Shown here in pieces: positions 1 through 9,558 of a stretch of 64,000 nt of DNA. The notes below the pieces were generated by a model, which saw only the letters and a program-made list of their open reading frames with translations, was not told where the DNA came from and did not search any database. Origin of the DNA: CAWEBF01 sp963807235. Its GTDB lineage: Bacteria; Acidobacteriota; Vicinamibacteria; Vicinamibacterales; UBA2999. Position 1 is the first letter of the stretch, and each line of letters opens with the position of its first letter. A program made the position numbers and the translations under genes. The stretch is taken from NCBI GenBank assembly GCA_963807235.1, contig CAWEBF010000006.1:372001-436000 (forward strand). Reading direction: 5' to 3'.

Positions 1-831
1 ATCAGCCCGATGGTGCTGGCGATCCGCAACGGCCACTACGAAGTCGCGGCGCTGCTCCTGGAGAAGGGTGCCGACGTCAACGCCGGAGATCGCGTGAACC
101 GCACGCCGCTGTACATGGCGGTCGACATGCACTCCCTGGACTGGATCCAGAACCGCCCGGCGCCCAAGGTCGAAGGCGCGCTGGACAGCCTGGATCTGGT
201 GAAGCTGCTGCTCGAACGCGGCGCCACACCCGATGTGCAGCTGACCGGCAACGTTCCTGGCTGGAAGGGCGACGCGATCGCGTCCCAGAACACGTTCGGT
301 AACGTGATCGGGGCCGGTACCACACCGTTCGTGCGCGCCGCCAAGAACGGCGACATCGCGGCGATGCGGCTGTTGATTGGCAAGGGCGCGAACACGAACA
401 TCGGCACGCGCAACAAGACCACGGCGCTGATGGCGCTGGTCGGCGGGCTGGGCCGGAAGTACGGTGCCGACTTGCAGGTGTCCGCCGCCGAGGAAAGGAA
501 CGCCCTCGAGGCCGCCAGGCTGATCCTGGATTTGGGCGCCGACGTGAACGCGTCCAACGATGCCGGACAGACCTCGCTGCACGCGGCCGCTGCGATCGGC
601 GCCAATGGCGTGGTGCGCTTTCTCGTCGAGCGCGGCGCGCGGCTCGACGCAAGGACGCGACAGGGGCGGACCGCCCTGGACGAAGCGCTGCGCGGAGTGG
701 CCAACATCGACGGCGCGCCCGGCGAGGCGCACGAAGACACCGCCACGCTGTTACGGGAGCTGATGACGCAGCGCGGGCTCGATGTGAAGCTGGCGGCTCC
801 GGCGCCTTCCGCGGCACCGGCGGAACCGTAG
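1..831 (+). CDS. Ankyrin-repeat protein, 5' end outside the window
   Basis: The reading frame is open from the first base, so the N-terminus lies to the left. The visible 270-odd residues hold degenerate ankyrin repeats. The clearest are 'LLLEKGADVNAGD' near the start, 'LLIGKGANTNIG' in the middle and 'TSLHAAAAIGANGVVRFLVE' near the end, each with the usual helix-turn-helix-loop spacing and the G-A-(D/N)-x-N turn. The tail is Ala/Pro-rich and probably disordered. Ankyrin repeats bind proteins; no catalytic domain is visible. It is followed after 4 nt by a small c-type cytochrome, so the two are probably co-transcribed. A periplasmic location is inferred from that partner only, because the signal region is not in view. 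Confidence 0.85.
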   Translation: MSPMVLAIRNGHYEVAALLLEKGADVNAGDRVNRTPLYMAVDMHSLDWIQNRPAPKVEGALDSLDLVKLLLERGATPDVQLTGNVPGWKGDAIASQNTFGNVIGAGTTPFVRAAKNGDIAAMRLLIGKGANTNIGTRNKTTALMALVGGLGRKYGADLQVSAAEERNALEAARLILDLGADVNASNDAGQTSLHAAAAIGANGVVRFLVERGARLDARTRQGRTALDEALRGVANIDGAPGEAHEDTATLLRELMTQRGLDVKLAAPAPSAAPAEP

Positions 832-835
832 GGCA

Positions 836-1273
836 GTGCGACGAGCGGCGTTCGTAGCCGCGTGTACGCTCGGGCTCGGCTCGGCGGCGGTCTACGCTCG
901 TCAAGGTGACGCGCCCACGCTCGACGCCGGCGTCTACACCATCGAACAGGGCAAGCGCGGCAGGGTGCATTACGGCGCTCTTTGCGCCTCGTGCCACGTC
1001 GGCGACCTGAGCGGTACGCTCGCCGCCGATGCCGGCGCACCGCCGCTGCGCGGCACACCGTTCGTCACGTCGATGGAGAAGAAAGGGCTCGCCGCCGTGT
1101 TCGACTACATGAAGACGACGATGCCCGCCGACGATCCGGGATTCCTCGACGACAGTGAGTACCTCGAGATCCTGGCATACCTCCTCGAAGCCAACGGATT
1201 CCCTCCCGGCTCTCGCGAGCTGACCATCGCGCACTTGCCGAACATTCGCACGCGCCCGGCCTCCAGTCGATAG
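836..1273 (+). CDS. Small secreted c-type cytochrome, probably truncated at its C-terminus
   Basis: GTG start 4 nt after the ankyrin gene. Residues 1-22 form a signal peptide ending in 'VYARQ'. A single heme motif CASCH at about residues 51-55 covalently binds heme c; the Met in 'TTMPADDPG' is the likely distal ligand, as in class I cytochromes. 'YLEILAYLLEANGFPPGSREL' is the usual final helix of short cytochromes found beside PQQ- or ankyrin-type genes in Acidobacteria. Expected role: periplasmic electron transfer. Related proteins often run on after 'LPNIR', but here a stop follows after seven more residues. At the same place another frame begins to encode the tail of an outer-membrane receptor, which suggests a deletion joint. 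Confidence 0.8.
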   Translation: MRRAAFVAACTLGLGSAAVYARQGDAPTLDAGVYTIEQGKRGRVHYGALCASCHVGDLSGTLAADAGAPPLRGTPFVTSMEKKGLAAVFDYMKTTMPADDPGFLDDSEYLEILAYLLEANGFPPGSRELTIAHLPNIRTRPASSR

Positions 1274-1383
1274 TCGCAGATGCCCGAAGACTGGCCGCGG
1301 GTACTGGCCTCAACCAGTGGCGTGTGCCGACGACCATCGTGACCGCACGCTTCGCCAAGTTCAGCGTGCAGGTCGACTTTTGA
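1249..1383 (+). pseudogene. Remnant of a TonB-dependent/Oar-like receptor C-terminus
   Basis: A frame different from the cytochrome encodes about 44 residues ending in '...WRVPTTIVTARFAKFSVQVDF' (the last 20 are VPTTIVTARFAKFSVQVDF with R before) and a TGA at 1381. Alternating hydrophobic/polar residues and a terminal Phe are the hallmark of the last beta strand of an outer-membrane barrel. The 'ARF.KFSVQ.DF' ending matches the carboxypeptidase-regulatory-like/TonB receptors common in Acidobacteria. There is no start codon or upstream gene in this frame. I read it as the surviving tail of a deleted receptor gene. Confidence 0.5.
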
Positions 1384-1384
1384 C

Positions 1385-1419
1385 GCTCCCGGCTCCCGGC
1401 TTCCGGCTCCCGGCTCCCG
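1385..1419. repeat. Heptamer tandem array, 5 units of GCTCCCG
   Basis: Five head-to-tail 7-nt units (GCTCCCG, third unit GCTTCCG) fill the space between the receptor remnant and the malate synthase stop codon at 1420. It is one of eleven such arrays in the window. Confidence 0.9.
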
Positions 1420-3310
1420 TCAGGACGCGGCGAAATCGAGATTCTCGGTGATCCGCGTTCCGTCTTTCTGGAACGCGTTCACCAGCAGCCGGATCCGCCG
1501 GCGGCCCTCCTCGAGATTCGAGTTGCCCAGGTTGACGTTCAGGAGATCCACGAACCACGGCATCTTCACCGTCTCGGTCACGTAGGTCTCCACGATCTCG
1601 CGCGAGATGGGCAGGGTCGTGGTCTTCGAGTTGTCGTGGACGTCGCGGTTGCTCGCCGCCAGCAGCTTTGCGTATTCCTCGGCGAGAAGTTTGCGGAACA
1701 GATCCGGCGTGAACGTGTCGCCGGCCTTGACGCCCGCGCCCGGGTCGTCGGCGGTGAGCGTCGCGCCCTTGTGCAGCCACTCCCAGAGGATGCTGAGGCG
1801 AATCTCACCGGTCGCCATGTCCTCCATCAGGTAGAGCACGTCGTCGTTGCCGAAGAAGTCCGCCGCCTTGAGTGCGGCCGCCTGCAGTCCCTGGCCGAAG
1901 GCGTTGCCGTACTGGAGCGCCACGCTCAGGAGATCCCGGGCTCCGCGCACGGTGCGTGGCGCCGGTTCGAGGAGCATCAGGCCGTCGGCATCCGACAGCG
2001 TGTGGGTGAGGCGCGGAAACTGGCGGCCCAATTGGTTGTCGTCGCCCACCTTCTCCCAGACGGGCCGGACGATGTGCACCATCTTCCAATGGGCCACCCA
2101 CTTGCCGCTGGCACCCTCGCGCTGCTCCCGTTCGGCCCCAGCCGTCGCGCGCGCCATGCCAGCCGCCACACCTGCCGCGGATCCCACAGGGATGTTGGGC
2201 TCCATCCCGCCTTGCCACAAGGCGCACCGCCCAGTCCGGTCAGGGCTGTTCACGGCCCGGCGCACGCGGTCCTCGTAATGCCGCATGTAGCCGTAGGTCA
2301 TCGTGATGGCGTCGATGTTCGGGTTGACGAACCCGGGATCCCAGGCCATCGTGTCCGAGACGCTGTTGATGTAGTCCCACCGCCCGGTGTTGAAACCCAC
2401 GAAGTCGCAGCCCGAGCGCGGCGCGGATCTCCATCAGCTGGAAGCACGCCTCGATCTGCTCCACGAGCACGTAGACCTTCACGGTGCCGGCCGGGAGACC
2501 CAGGTGGCCTTCGAGCGCCGTCAGGATGTCGTTCCAGAGGGCCGCTTCCTCCGCCGTCTGGATCTTGGGGAGGTAGAGGACGAGGGAGGCGCCCGACCGG
2601 CGCAAGGCCTGGTGGTTGTTGACCAGATACAGCGTGGCGTCGAGTATCGATGCTGAGAAGCCGGCGCCGCCCGCGTGGCGCACGTGGCGGTCGTCCAGGT
2701 GCAGCCCGCGCGCGCGGAACATCTTGGTCGTGACGTCGAGCTGCTTGCGCCAGTCCGGCACGGTCTGCCGCCCAAGGAACCCCTGCGCCCACTGGTTGAT
2801 CTCGGCGGCCACCTGCTCGGCGACCTCGAGGAAGACGGGCGCCCGATCGATCGCCAGCTTCAGGCTGCGCTGGTTGTCGAGCGACATCGTGGACACCTGT
2901 CCCAGCGCGTCCTCGCTGTCGAACATCCAGCCGTCGGCGCCCGACAGCAGCGCGTAGGCCACGTTGCGGAGGCTCGTCGCGATGGGAACGCCCGGCCGCG
3001 CCGCCGGTCCCGTGCCCTGAATCCACTGCCGTTTCAGATCGGCGGGGATGTCGCTGCCCACGAAATTTCCGTCGCGCGCGTCCTGGACGCGGATCGAGGT
3101 GCGGCCGATGATGGCGGAGGGTTCGAGGAAGGTGAGGCGGCGCCGCTCGCGCGCTTGCGCGGCCCGGCGGGCGATGCGGGCCGTCATCACCGCTTTTCGA
3201 TCGGCATCGAAGTGCGCCAGGGCGTTCAGCGCGGCCAGGGCCTCCGGTGTGTAGACATCCGCGTAGTCGCGCTCCAGCGTGCCCCTGATCTCCAGCCGTG
3301 TCGATTCCAT
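1420..3310 (-). CDS. aceB: Malate synthase (frameshift near 2404)
   Basis: Condenses glyoxylate and acetyl-CoA to malate, the second step of the glyoxylate shunt; cytosolic. ATG at 3310 has GGGAG 6 nt upstream. The first frame encodes 'GSDIPADLKRQ', 'LYLPKIQTAEEAALWNDIL' and 'VYVLVEQIEACFQLMEI', equivalent to the catalytic barrel of malate synthase A ('FYLPKM...', 'VLIETLPAVFQMDEI'). After 'AALGLR' the reading shifts by one base near 2404 and continues as 'FVGFNTGRWDYINSVSD', the conserved GRWDY acetyl-CoA-site motif, and on to a normal end. About 629 residues in total, longer than E. coli AceB (533). Isocitrate lyase is not in the window. The break is at a highly conserved site and looks like a base-calling error. 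Confidence 0.9.
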
Positions 3311-3345
3311 AGCGTCTCCCGCCAAGAACAGACAAGCCCGATACT

Positions 3346-4266
3346 TCAGCGCAGGGCACCCAGTACCCGCTGCACAGCCGAAACGATGAGACCCGGATCC
3401 TCGCGAGGGATGGTGTGAGTCGTGTTGTTCGCCATCACCAGGGTGCCGTGCGGCGAGGCCAGGACCCATTCATTGAGGACCCTGAGCCGATAGCGCAGGT
3501 CGGCCTGGAAATGCCGCTGAAGATCGAACGGCACCTTGAGCGGCACCGCGAGATACTTCGCGGCTACGACCACGACCATCGGCACGGCGGGAACCTGACG
3601 GAGGTCTCGATCGGCCAGGTCCCTTTCCAGCAGTCCGCGCAACACCTGATTCTCAGCGCGTACCGCGGGAGAGGCCTGTGCGATCAGCGCAGTGAAGCTC
3701 GACCAATATGCCTCGAAGCCCCCTCGCCCGACGCCGATCGCCTCAAACGGCATCAGATTGTCGGCGAGCGACTCGGTCACCATCGGACTTGGATCGACGA
3801 AGACGAGTCCAACGATCTCGCGAGGGTAATAGCCAGCGTAATAACGCGCGAGCATGCCGCCCCACGAGAATCCCACCAGCACATACGGCGGGTCGGCACC
3901 AATCTGCCGCAACACGCGTCGAAGCCTGTCAGCCACGTGCCGGGGCGTCGGCGTCGTATCGTCCCACTCGGAACGTCCCAGTCCGGCGCGATCGTACGCG
4001 ACGACCGGCGCCATCGACGCAACCTGGGGCAGGATTCCGCCCCATACCTCGAGTGAATTGGTTGCGCCCGCCTCGAAGACGATGACCGGCTGTCCTGGAC
4101 GGCGGTCCTGCAGTCCGATGGCCTGAACGCGCACCGCACGACCATCGAGTGTGATGGTCGTCACTCCTGGAAGGGCCGGAGCCGGCTGGGCGTGTGCGGC
4201 CGAACTGGCGACGAGCCCGGCAGCCACCAGAAGTGCGCATCTCACGACGCCGCTCAGACAAGTCAT
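3346..4266 (-). CDS. Secreted alpha/beta-hydrolase
   Basis: Start at 4266 (purine-rich AGAAGAGA upstream) gives a clean signal peptide of about 26 residues ending 'SSAAHAQ'. The alpha/beta-hydrolase core follows: 'PVIVFEAGATNS' (oxyanion strand), 'VVAYDRAGLGRSEW', and the nucleophile elbow GFSWGG (Ser nucleophile). 'VGLVFVDPSPM' and the late His in 'NNTTHTIPREDP' complete the Ser-Asp-His layout. The family (haloperoxidase/esterase-like) includes esterases and peptidases; the substrate cannot be read from sequence. It lies 35 nt upstream of malate synthase on the same strand and may share its transcript. An ATG at 4299 would add 11 non-signal residues and is less likely. Confidence 0.85.
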   Translation of the reverse strand: MTCLSGVVRCALLVAAGLVASSAAHAQPAPALPGVTTITLDGRAVRVQAIGLQDRRPGQPVIVFEAGATNSLEVWGGILPQVASMAPVVAYDRAGLGRSEWDDTTPTPRHVADRLRRVLRQIGADPPYVLVGFSWGGMLARYYAGYYPREIVGLVFVDPSPMVTESLADNLMPFEAIGVGRGGFEAYWSSFTALIAQASPAVRAENQVLRGLLERDLADRDLRQVPAVPMVVVVAAKYLAVPLKVPFDLQRHFQADLRYRLRVLNEWVLASPHGTLVMANNTTHTIPREDPGLIVSAVQRVLGALR

Positions 4267-4410
4267 ATCAGGTCTCTTCTCTCGGGAGAGCGCCAACATA
4301 GTACCGGAGGCTCCGCTTCATATCGGCGACGCTCAATATCGGATTGGCGTGCTCGAACTTCGTCCGTGCGGGCTTGGGACGCTGCATGAAGTCCTCACCA
4401 GGCGTCTAGA

Positions 4411-6043
4411 ATGCATCCCACCATGCCGGTTGTCACGGGTCGATCGCTTGTCGCCACCACACGGGGCATCGTCGCCGCCAGCTCTCCGCTGGCAGCCCAG
4501 GCGGGCGCGCAGATGCTCGCGGCCGGCGGACACGCCGTGGATGCGGCGATCGCCGCCAACGCCGTCCTTGGCGTCGTCGAGCCGTTCATGAACGGCATGG
4601 GCGGCGATCTGTTTGCGATGGTGTACGAAGCGGGCACGGGGACCCTTCATGGGCTGAACGCCAGCGGACCGTCACCGCGCGCGCTGTCTCCCGAGCGCCT
4701 GCGCCGGCCAGGGGTTGACGGCGATGCCGTCGGCCGGCATCCACAGCGTCACGGTGCCTGGCGCCGTGGCGGGATGGGGAGCGCTGCGCGATCGCTTCGG
4801 CCGGCTGGGGTTTGCCGACATCCTGGGTCCGGCGCGCTACTACGCCGAGCACGGCTTTCCTGTGGGGCCCGTCGTGGCGGGGGGCTGGGCCGCGCACGAA
4901 GAAACGCTGGCGGCCGAGCCGTCCGCCGCGGCGACGTATCTCCCCGGCGGGCGTCCACCGGCCGCGGGCGCCATCTTCCGGAATCCCGACCTGGCGCGGT
5001 CGCTCCAGTTGGTGGCCGAGGGCGGCGCGGAGGCGTTCTATCGCGGCCCGATTGCCGGCGCCCTCGTGGCGCTGTCGCGCGAGCGGGGCGGCGCCATGGC
5101 CGCAGAAGACCTGGCGTCGTTCGAGCCGGAGTGGGTGACGCCCGTGTCAACCATCTATCGCGGCTGGACCGTCTACGAGCTGCCGCCGAACACGCAGGGC
5201 ATCGCGGCGCTGATGATGCTGGACGTGATGGAGCAGCTGCCGCTGGCGCGCTACGGCTTCCAGAGCACCGACACGATGCACGCGATGATCGAGACGAAGA
5301 AGCTCGCGTACGCCGACATGCTGCGATGGGTGGGCGATCCGCGCTTCGGGACCGCGCCGGTAGCAGCCCTGCTCGACAAGACCCGCGCCGCGCGCCGGGC
5401 CGCGTCGATCGATATGGCCCACGCGGCCGCACACGTCGAGCCGGACCGGTTGGCCGGCCTGACCACCGGGGCCGGCGGCGACACCGTCTACTTGTCCGCG
5501 ATCGATCGCGACGGCAACATCGTGTCGCTGATCCAGAGCATCTTCCACGGCTTCGGGAGCGGTCTGGTGGCGCCGGGTACCGGTTTCGCGCTGCACAACC
5601 GCGGTGCCCTCTTCACCCTGGAACCGGGGCACCCCAACGAGCTGGCGCCGGGGAAGCGGCCGCTGCACACCATCATCCCAGGCTTCATGCAGAAGGGCGA
5701 CGTCCACATCGGCTTCGGCATCATGGGCGGCTTCAACCAGGCGCAGGCGCACGCGCAGTTCGTGTCGAACATCGCCGACTTCGGCCTGGACCTTCAGCAG
5801 GCGCTCGAGGCTGGACGCTTTACCAAGCCGACATTCTCGGGGTTGGACGTGTGCGTGGAGGAAACGGTACCCGCGTCCACGCGGCGCGGGCTCGTCGAGC
5901 GTGGCCACGACGTCATCGTGGTGCCGCCGCGCACGGGGACGTTCGGCTACGGACAAGCCGTGATGAGCGACGGCACAGGGGCGCACTTCGGCGCGTCAGA
6001 GCCGCGGCATGACGGCGCGGCGATTCCGGAGCCGACGCCGTGA
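4411..6043 (+). CDS. ggt: Gamma-glutamyltransferase family protein (frameshift near 4710)
   Basis: Ntn-hydrolase that transfers or hydrolyses gamma-glutamyl groups (glutathione and analogues). The first frame reads 'GIVAASSPLAAQAGAQMLAA', 'GHAVDAAIAANAVLGVVEPFMNGMGGDLF', the typical N-terminal Ggt signature. One base is out of phase near 4710, after which 'AMPSAGIHSVTVPGAVAGWG' continues the large subunit. The autocleavage Thr is in 'GGDTVYLSAIDRDGNIVSLIQ'; 'FALHNRGALF' and 'KRPLHTIIPGFM' belong to the small subunit. About 540 residues, normal length. No obvious signal peptide, so probably cytosolic, as in the YwrD-like branch. ATG 4423 is an alternative start. Converges on the acyl-CoA synthetase gene across heptamer arrays. 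Confidence 0.9.
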
Positions 6044-6053
6044 ATCGGCTCGG

Positions 6054-6112
6054 TAGGCTTCAGGCTTTAGGCTCTTGGCGCGCCCCAAAGCCCAGAGTCC
6101 AGAGCCCAGAGC
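6054..6112. repeat. Two heptamer tandem arrays between convergent genes
   Basis: 6054-6074 holds three units (TAGGCTT, CAGGCTT, TAGGCTC) and 6092-6112 three units of CCAGAGY, split by a GGCGCGCC palindrome. They fill the gap between the ggt stop and the acyl-CoA synthetase stop. Confidence 0.85.
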
Positions 6113-6118
6113 CTGTCG

Positions 6119-8261
6119 TCACAGCAATCCCGCCCCGCGCGCCCACTTGTACTTGGCGCCGAGCACGTCCACCGGGATCTCCGTCGAATAGGGATAGGCC
6201 GGAATCTTGTGATCGAAGAGATACTCTGACGCCTCTTCGACCTCCACATCGCCCGCCAGCGAGACGACGACCGGCTTGTCGATGCCCTTGCCTCGCATTT
6301 CCTCGACGATCTCGGCCAGGAGCTTGGCGAACACCATTGGCGGCGTGACGATCGTGTGCCAGTAGCCAAGGATCAGCGAGTGGATTCGCGGATCCTCGAG
6401 CCCGAACCGGACCGTGTTCTGGTAGGTCTTGGGCGGCTCGCCTCCCGTGATGTCGACCGGGTTGCCGGACGCGCCGAAAGGCGGAATGAACTTCTTGAAC
6501 GCCGCGTCGAGGTCCGGGGGAAAGGTCATGAGTGACAGGCCGTTGTCCACGACCGCGTCTGATAACAGGACGCCTGAGCCGCCGGCACCGGTGATGATGA
6601 CGATGTTGTCGCCCTTGGGTGTGGGCAGGATCGGAAGCGCGCGCGCGAACTCGAGCATCTCGCGCAGCGACCGCGCGCGAATCACGCCCGACTGCCTGAG
6701 CACGTCGTCGTAGATCTTGTCGTTGCCTGCGAGCGCGCCGGTATGCGAGCTGGCCGCCTTGGAGCCCAGGGAGGTGCGTCCGGCCTTGAGCACGACGACC
6801 GGCTTCTTCTTCGAGACTCGCTTGGCCACTTCGGCAAACGCGCGGCCGTCCTTCAGGTCCTCGCAGTGCTGCACGATGATGTGCGTGTTGTCATCCTGCT
6901 CGAAAAATGTCAGCAGGTCGTCCTCGTCGATGTCCGACTTGTTCCCCAGGCCGACGATGGCCGAGACGCCCATCTTCGCCGAGCGGGAGAAGCCGATGAT
7001 CGCCATCCCGATGCCGCCCGACTGCGACGACAGCGCCGCGTGGCCCTTGACGTCGTAGGCCGTGCAGAACGTCGCGCAGAGGTTGCTCCACGTGTAGTAG
7101 AAGCCGTAGATGTTCGGGACCCATCAGGCGGACGCCGTACTTGCGGCCAACGTCGATGATCTCCTGCTGTCCCGCGACGTTGCCGGTCTCGGCGAAGCCC
7201 GACGGAATGAGGACGGCGCCCGGAATCTTCTTCTCGCCGCACTCGGCGATTGCCGCTGCGACGAACTTGGCCGGAATCGCGAACACCGCGACGTCGATGT
7301 CGCCGGGAACGTCCTTGACGCTCTTGTACGCCTTCAGCCCCATGATCTCGTCGGCCGACGGGTTGATCGGGTAGATCTGGCCCTGGTAGCCGCCGTTGAT
7401 CAGGTTCTTCATTACCGAGTTGCCGATCTTGCCGGCCTCGGCCGAGGCGCCGATGACGGCGACCGCCTTCGGCTTCATGATGCGGTTCATGTCGCGCACG
7501 ATGTCTTCGTGCTTCGGGCGATACCGCGCCGGCGCGGGCGAGAAATTCACCACGATTCGGACGTCGGCCGCGGTCGCCCCGTCTTTGGTGGCGAAGACCG
7601 GGTTCAGGTCCATCTCGGCGATTTCCGGATGGTCGGAGATGAGCTGAGACACGTTCTGGATCATGGTCGCGAGCGCGTCGCGATTGACCGGATCCGCGCC
7701 GCGGACCCCCTTGAGGATCGGTGCCGCCGCGATGCCGTCGAGCATCGACAAGGCGTCGTCCTTGGTCGCCGGCGACAGGCGGAACGTGATGTCCTTGAGC
7801 ACTTCCACAAGGACGCCGCCCAGGCCGAAGGCGACCAGCTTGCCGAACACCGGATCGGTGACCGCACCGACGATCACTTCCTGGCCGCCGGCGAGCATCT
7901 GCTGCACCTGGACGCCGAGGATGTTCGCCTTGTCGTTGTACTTCTTCGCGCTGGCGATGATGGTGTCGAAGCCCTTCCGGACATCGTCGGCGTTCTTCAT
8001 ACCGACCAGCACGCCTCCCGCTTCGGTTTTGTGCAGAATCTCCGGCGAGACGATCTTGAGCACCACCGGAAAGCCCATGTCCGCGGCGATCGCCGCCGCG
8101 TCGGCAGCCGACGTCGCCACGCCTTCCTTTGGAACGGTGATGCCGTAGGCCTCGCACACCAGCTTGCCCTCCGGGGCGGTCAACGCGGTGCGGCCTTCGG
8201 CTTTGACGGTGTCGAGCACACGTCTGACTACGGTCCGGTCGTTGAGCATCGTCGTTCCCAT
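6119..8261 (-). CDS. ADP-forming acyl-CoA synthetase, ATP-grasp domain first (frameshift near 7115)
   Basis: Member of the succinyl-CoA synthetase/acetate-CoA ligase (ADP-forming) superfamily. Residues 1-235 are an ATP-grasp domain ('GFPVVLKIVSPEILHKTEAGGV', 'AEMDLNPVFA'). From about 260 a CoA-binding Rossmann domain follows ('KAVAVIGASAEAGKIGN', 'GQIYPINPSADEIMG'), then the ligase domain with the phosphohistidine motif SHTGALAG. This beta-alpha order is the reverse of the common CoA-binding-first form. The frame slips near 7115 inside 'LMGPNIYGFYYTWSN' and resumes correctly. Total about 714 residues. It is the last gene of the oxalate operon, 18 nt after frc. I infer that it makes a CoA ester to prime or drain the oxalyl-/formyl-CoA cycle, but the acid substrate is unproven. 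Confidence 0.85.
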
Positions 8262-8279
8262 CAGCCATGCGATTCGCTT

Positions 8280-9527
8280 TCAGATGGCCTTTTCGGCGCG
8301 CAGAGCCGCGATCTCCTCGGCTCCGTAGCCGAGTTCGGCCAGGACTTCGTCGGTGTGCTCGCCGAGAAGGGGCGAGCGTTTCACCTCGGTGAGACTATCG
8401 GACATCTTGATCGGGTTGCCGACCGTGAGGTACTTGCCGCGGGTTGGGTGATCGACCTCGACGACAGTGCCAGTGGCGCGCAACGAGGGCTCCTCAGCCA
8501 CCTCCTTCATGGAGAGGATCGGTCCGCATGGGATGTCGTGCTGGTTGAGGATGTCCATCGCCTCGAACTTGGTCTTCGTTTTCGTCCACTCCTCGATCGC
8601 GCCGAAGATCTCCATGAGATGCGGCAGCCGGGCTTTCGGCGTCGCATACTTCGGATCGGTGATCCACTCCTCGCGTCCGATCACCTTGCAGATGGCCTGC
8701 CATACCGGCGCCTGCGTGATGAAGTAGATGTAGGCGTTGGGGTCGGTTTCCCACCCCTTGCACTTGAGAATCCACCCTGGCTGACCTCCGCCGGAGGCGT
8801 TCCCGGCACGCGGCACGGCATCACCAAACGTGCCGTTGGGATACTGCGGGTACTCTTCCATGACCTGAGTGCGCGCCAGTCGCTGTTGATCGCGCAATTT
8901 CACGCGACAAAGGTTGAGCACTCCATCCTGCATCGCCGCGAGCACGCGCTGTCCGCGGCCGGTGGTGTTGCGCTGGTACAGGGCGGCCACGATGCCCAGT
9001 GCCAGGTGCAGTCCGGTGCCGCTGTCGCCGATCTGCGCGCCGGTGACGAGCGGCGGGCCGTCGTCGAAGCCGGTCGTCGATGCCGCTCCTCCGGCACACT
9101 GCGCGATGTTCTCGTAGACCTTGCAGTCCTCGTACGGCCCGGGGCCGAAGCCCTTGACCGACGCGACGATCATGCGCGGGTTGAGCTCGTTGATGTGCTG
9201 CCAGGTAAGGCCCATGCGATCCAGCGCGCCAGGGGCGAAGTTCTCCACCAGTACGTCGCAGCGCTTCACCAGCCTTTCGAGGACGGCCTTTCCCTTCGGA
9301 TTCTTGGCATCGATCGTGATCGATCGCTTGTTCCCGTTGAGCATCGTGAAGTACAGACTGTCCGCGCCCGGCACGTCGCGCAGCTGGCCGCGCGTGACGT
9401 CTCCTTCACCGGCGCGTTCGACCTTGATGACGTCGGCTCCCAACCACGCGAGCAGCTGCGTGCAGGTCGGCCCCGATTGAACGTGAGTGAAGTCGAGAAC
9501 GCGAACGCCGTCTAGTGCCTTGCCCAT
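8280..9527 (-). CDS. frc: Formyl-CoA:oxalate CoA-transferase
   Basis: Class III CoA-transferase that moves CoA from formyl-CoA to oxalate, giving oxalyl-CoA and formate. 415 residues, the usual length. Strong match to Oxalobacter Frc throughout: 'LDGVRVLDFTHVQSGPTCTQ' with the Gln of the active site, 'SLYFTMLNGNKRSI', 'NFAPGALDRMG', 'VYENIAQCAGGAASTTGF', and the catalytic Asp in 'GAQIGDSGTGLHLALG'. The Frc-specific glycine loop 'GGGQPGWILKCKGWETD' is also present, which separates it from carnitine CoA-transferases. Lies 31 nt after oxc with AGAGGA ahead of the ATG. Confidence 0.95.
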   Translation of the reverse strand: MGKALDGVRVLDFTHVQSGPTCTQLLAWLGADVIKVERAGEGDVTRGQLRDVPGADSLYFTMLNGNKRSITIDAKNPKGKAVLERLVKRCDVLVENFAPGALDRMGLTWQHINELNPRMIVASVKGFGPGPYEDCKVYENIAQCAGGAASTTGFDDGPPLVTGAQIGDSGTGLHLALGIVAALYQRNTTGRGQRVLAAMQDGVLNLCRVKLRDQQRLARTQVMEEYPQYPNGTFGDAVPRAGNASGGGQPGWILKCKGWETDPNAYIYFITQAPVWQAICKVIGREEWITDPKYATPKARLPHLMEIFGAIEEWTKTKTKFEAMDILNQHDIPCGPILSMKEVAEEPSLRATGTVVEVDHPTRGKYLTVGNPIKMSDSLTEVKRSPLLGEHTDEVLAELGYGAEEIAALRAEKAI

Positions 9528-9558
9528 CTTCTGAGGTCCTCTCGTATTCGTTTCAGGT

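Noticed and set aside
7110..9515. Long open frame antisense to the acyl-CoA synthetase and frc genes (about 800 codons)
   Set aside because: It mirrors the codon bias of the real genes on the other strand, has low-complexity Arg/Asp/Val composition and no recognisable domain. The minus-strand genes are certain.
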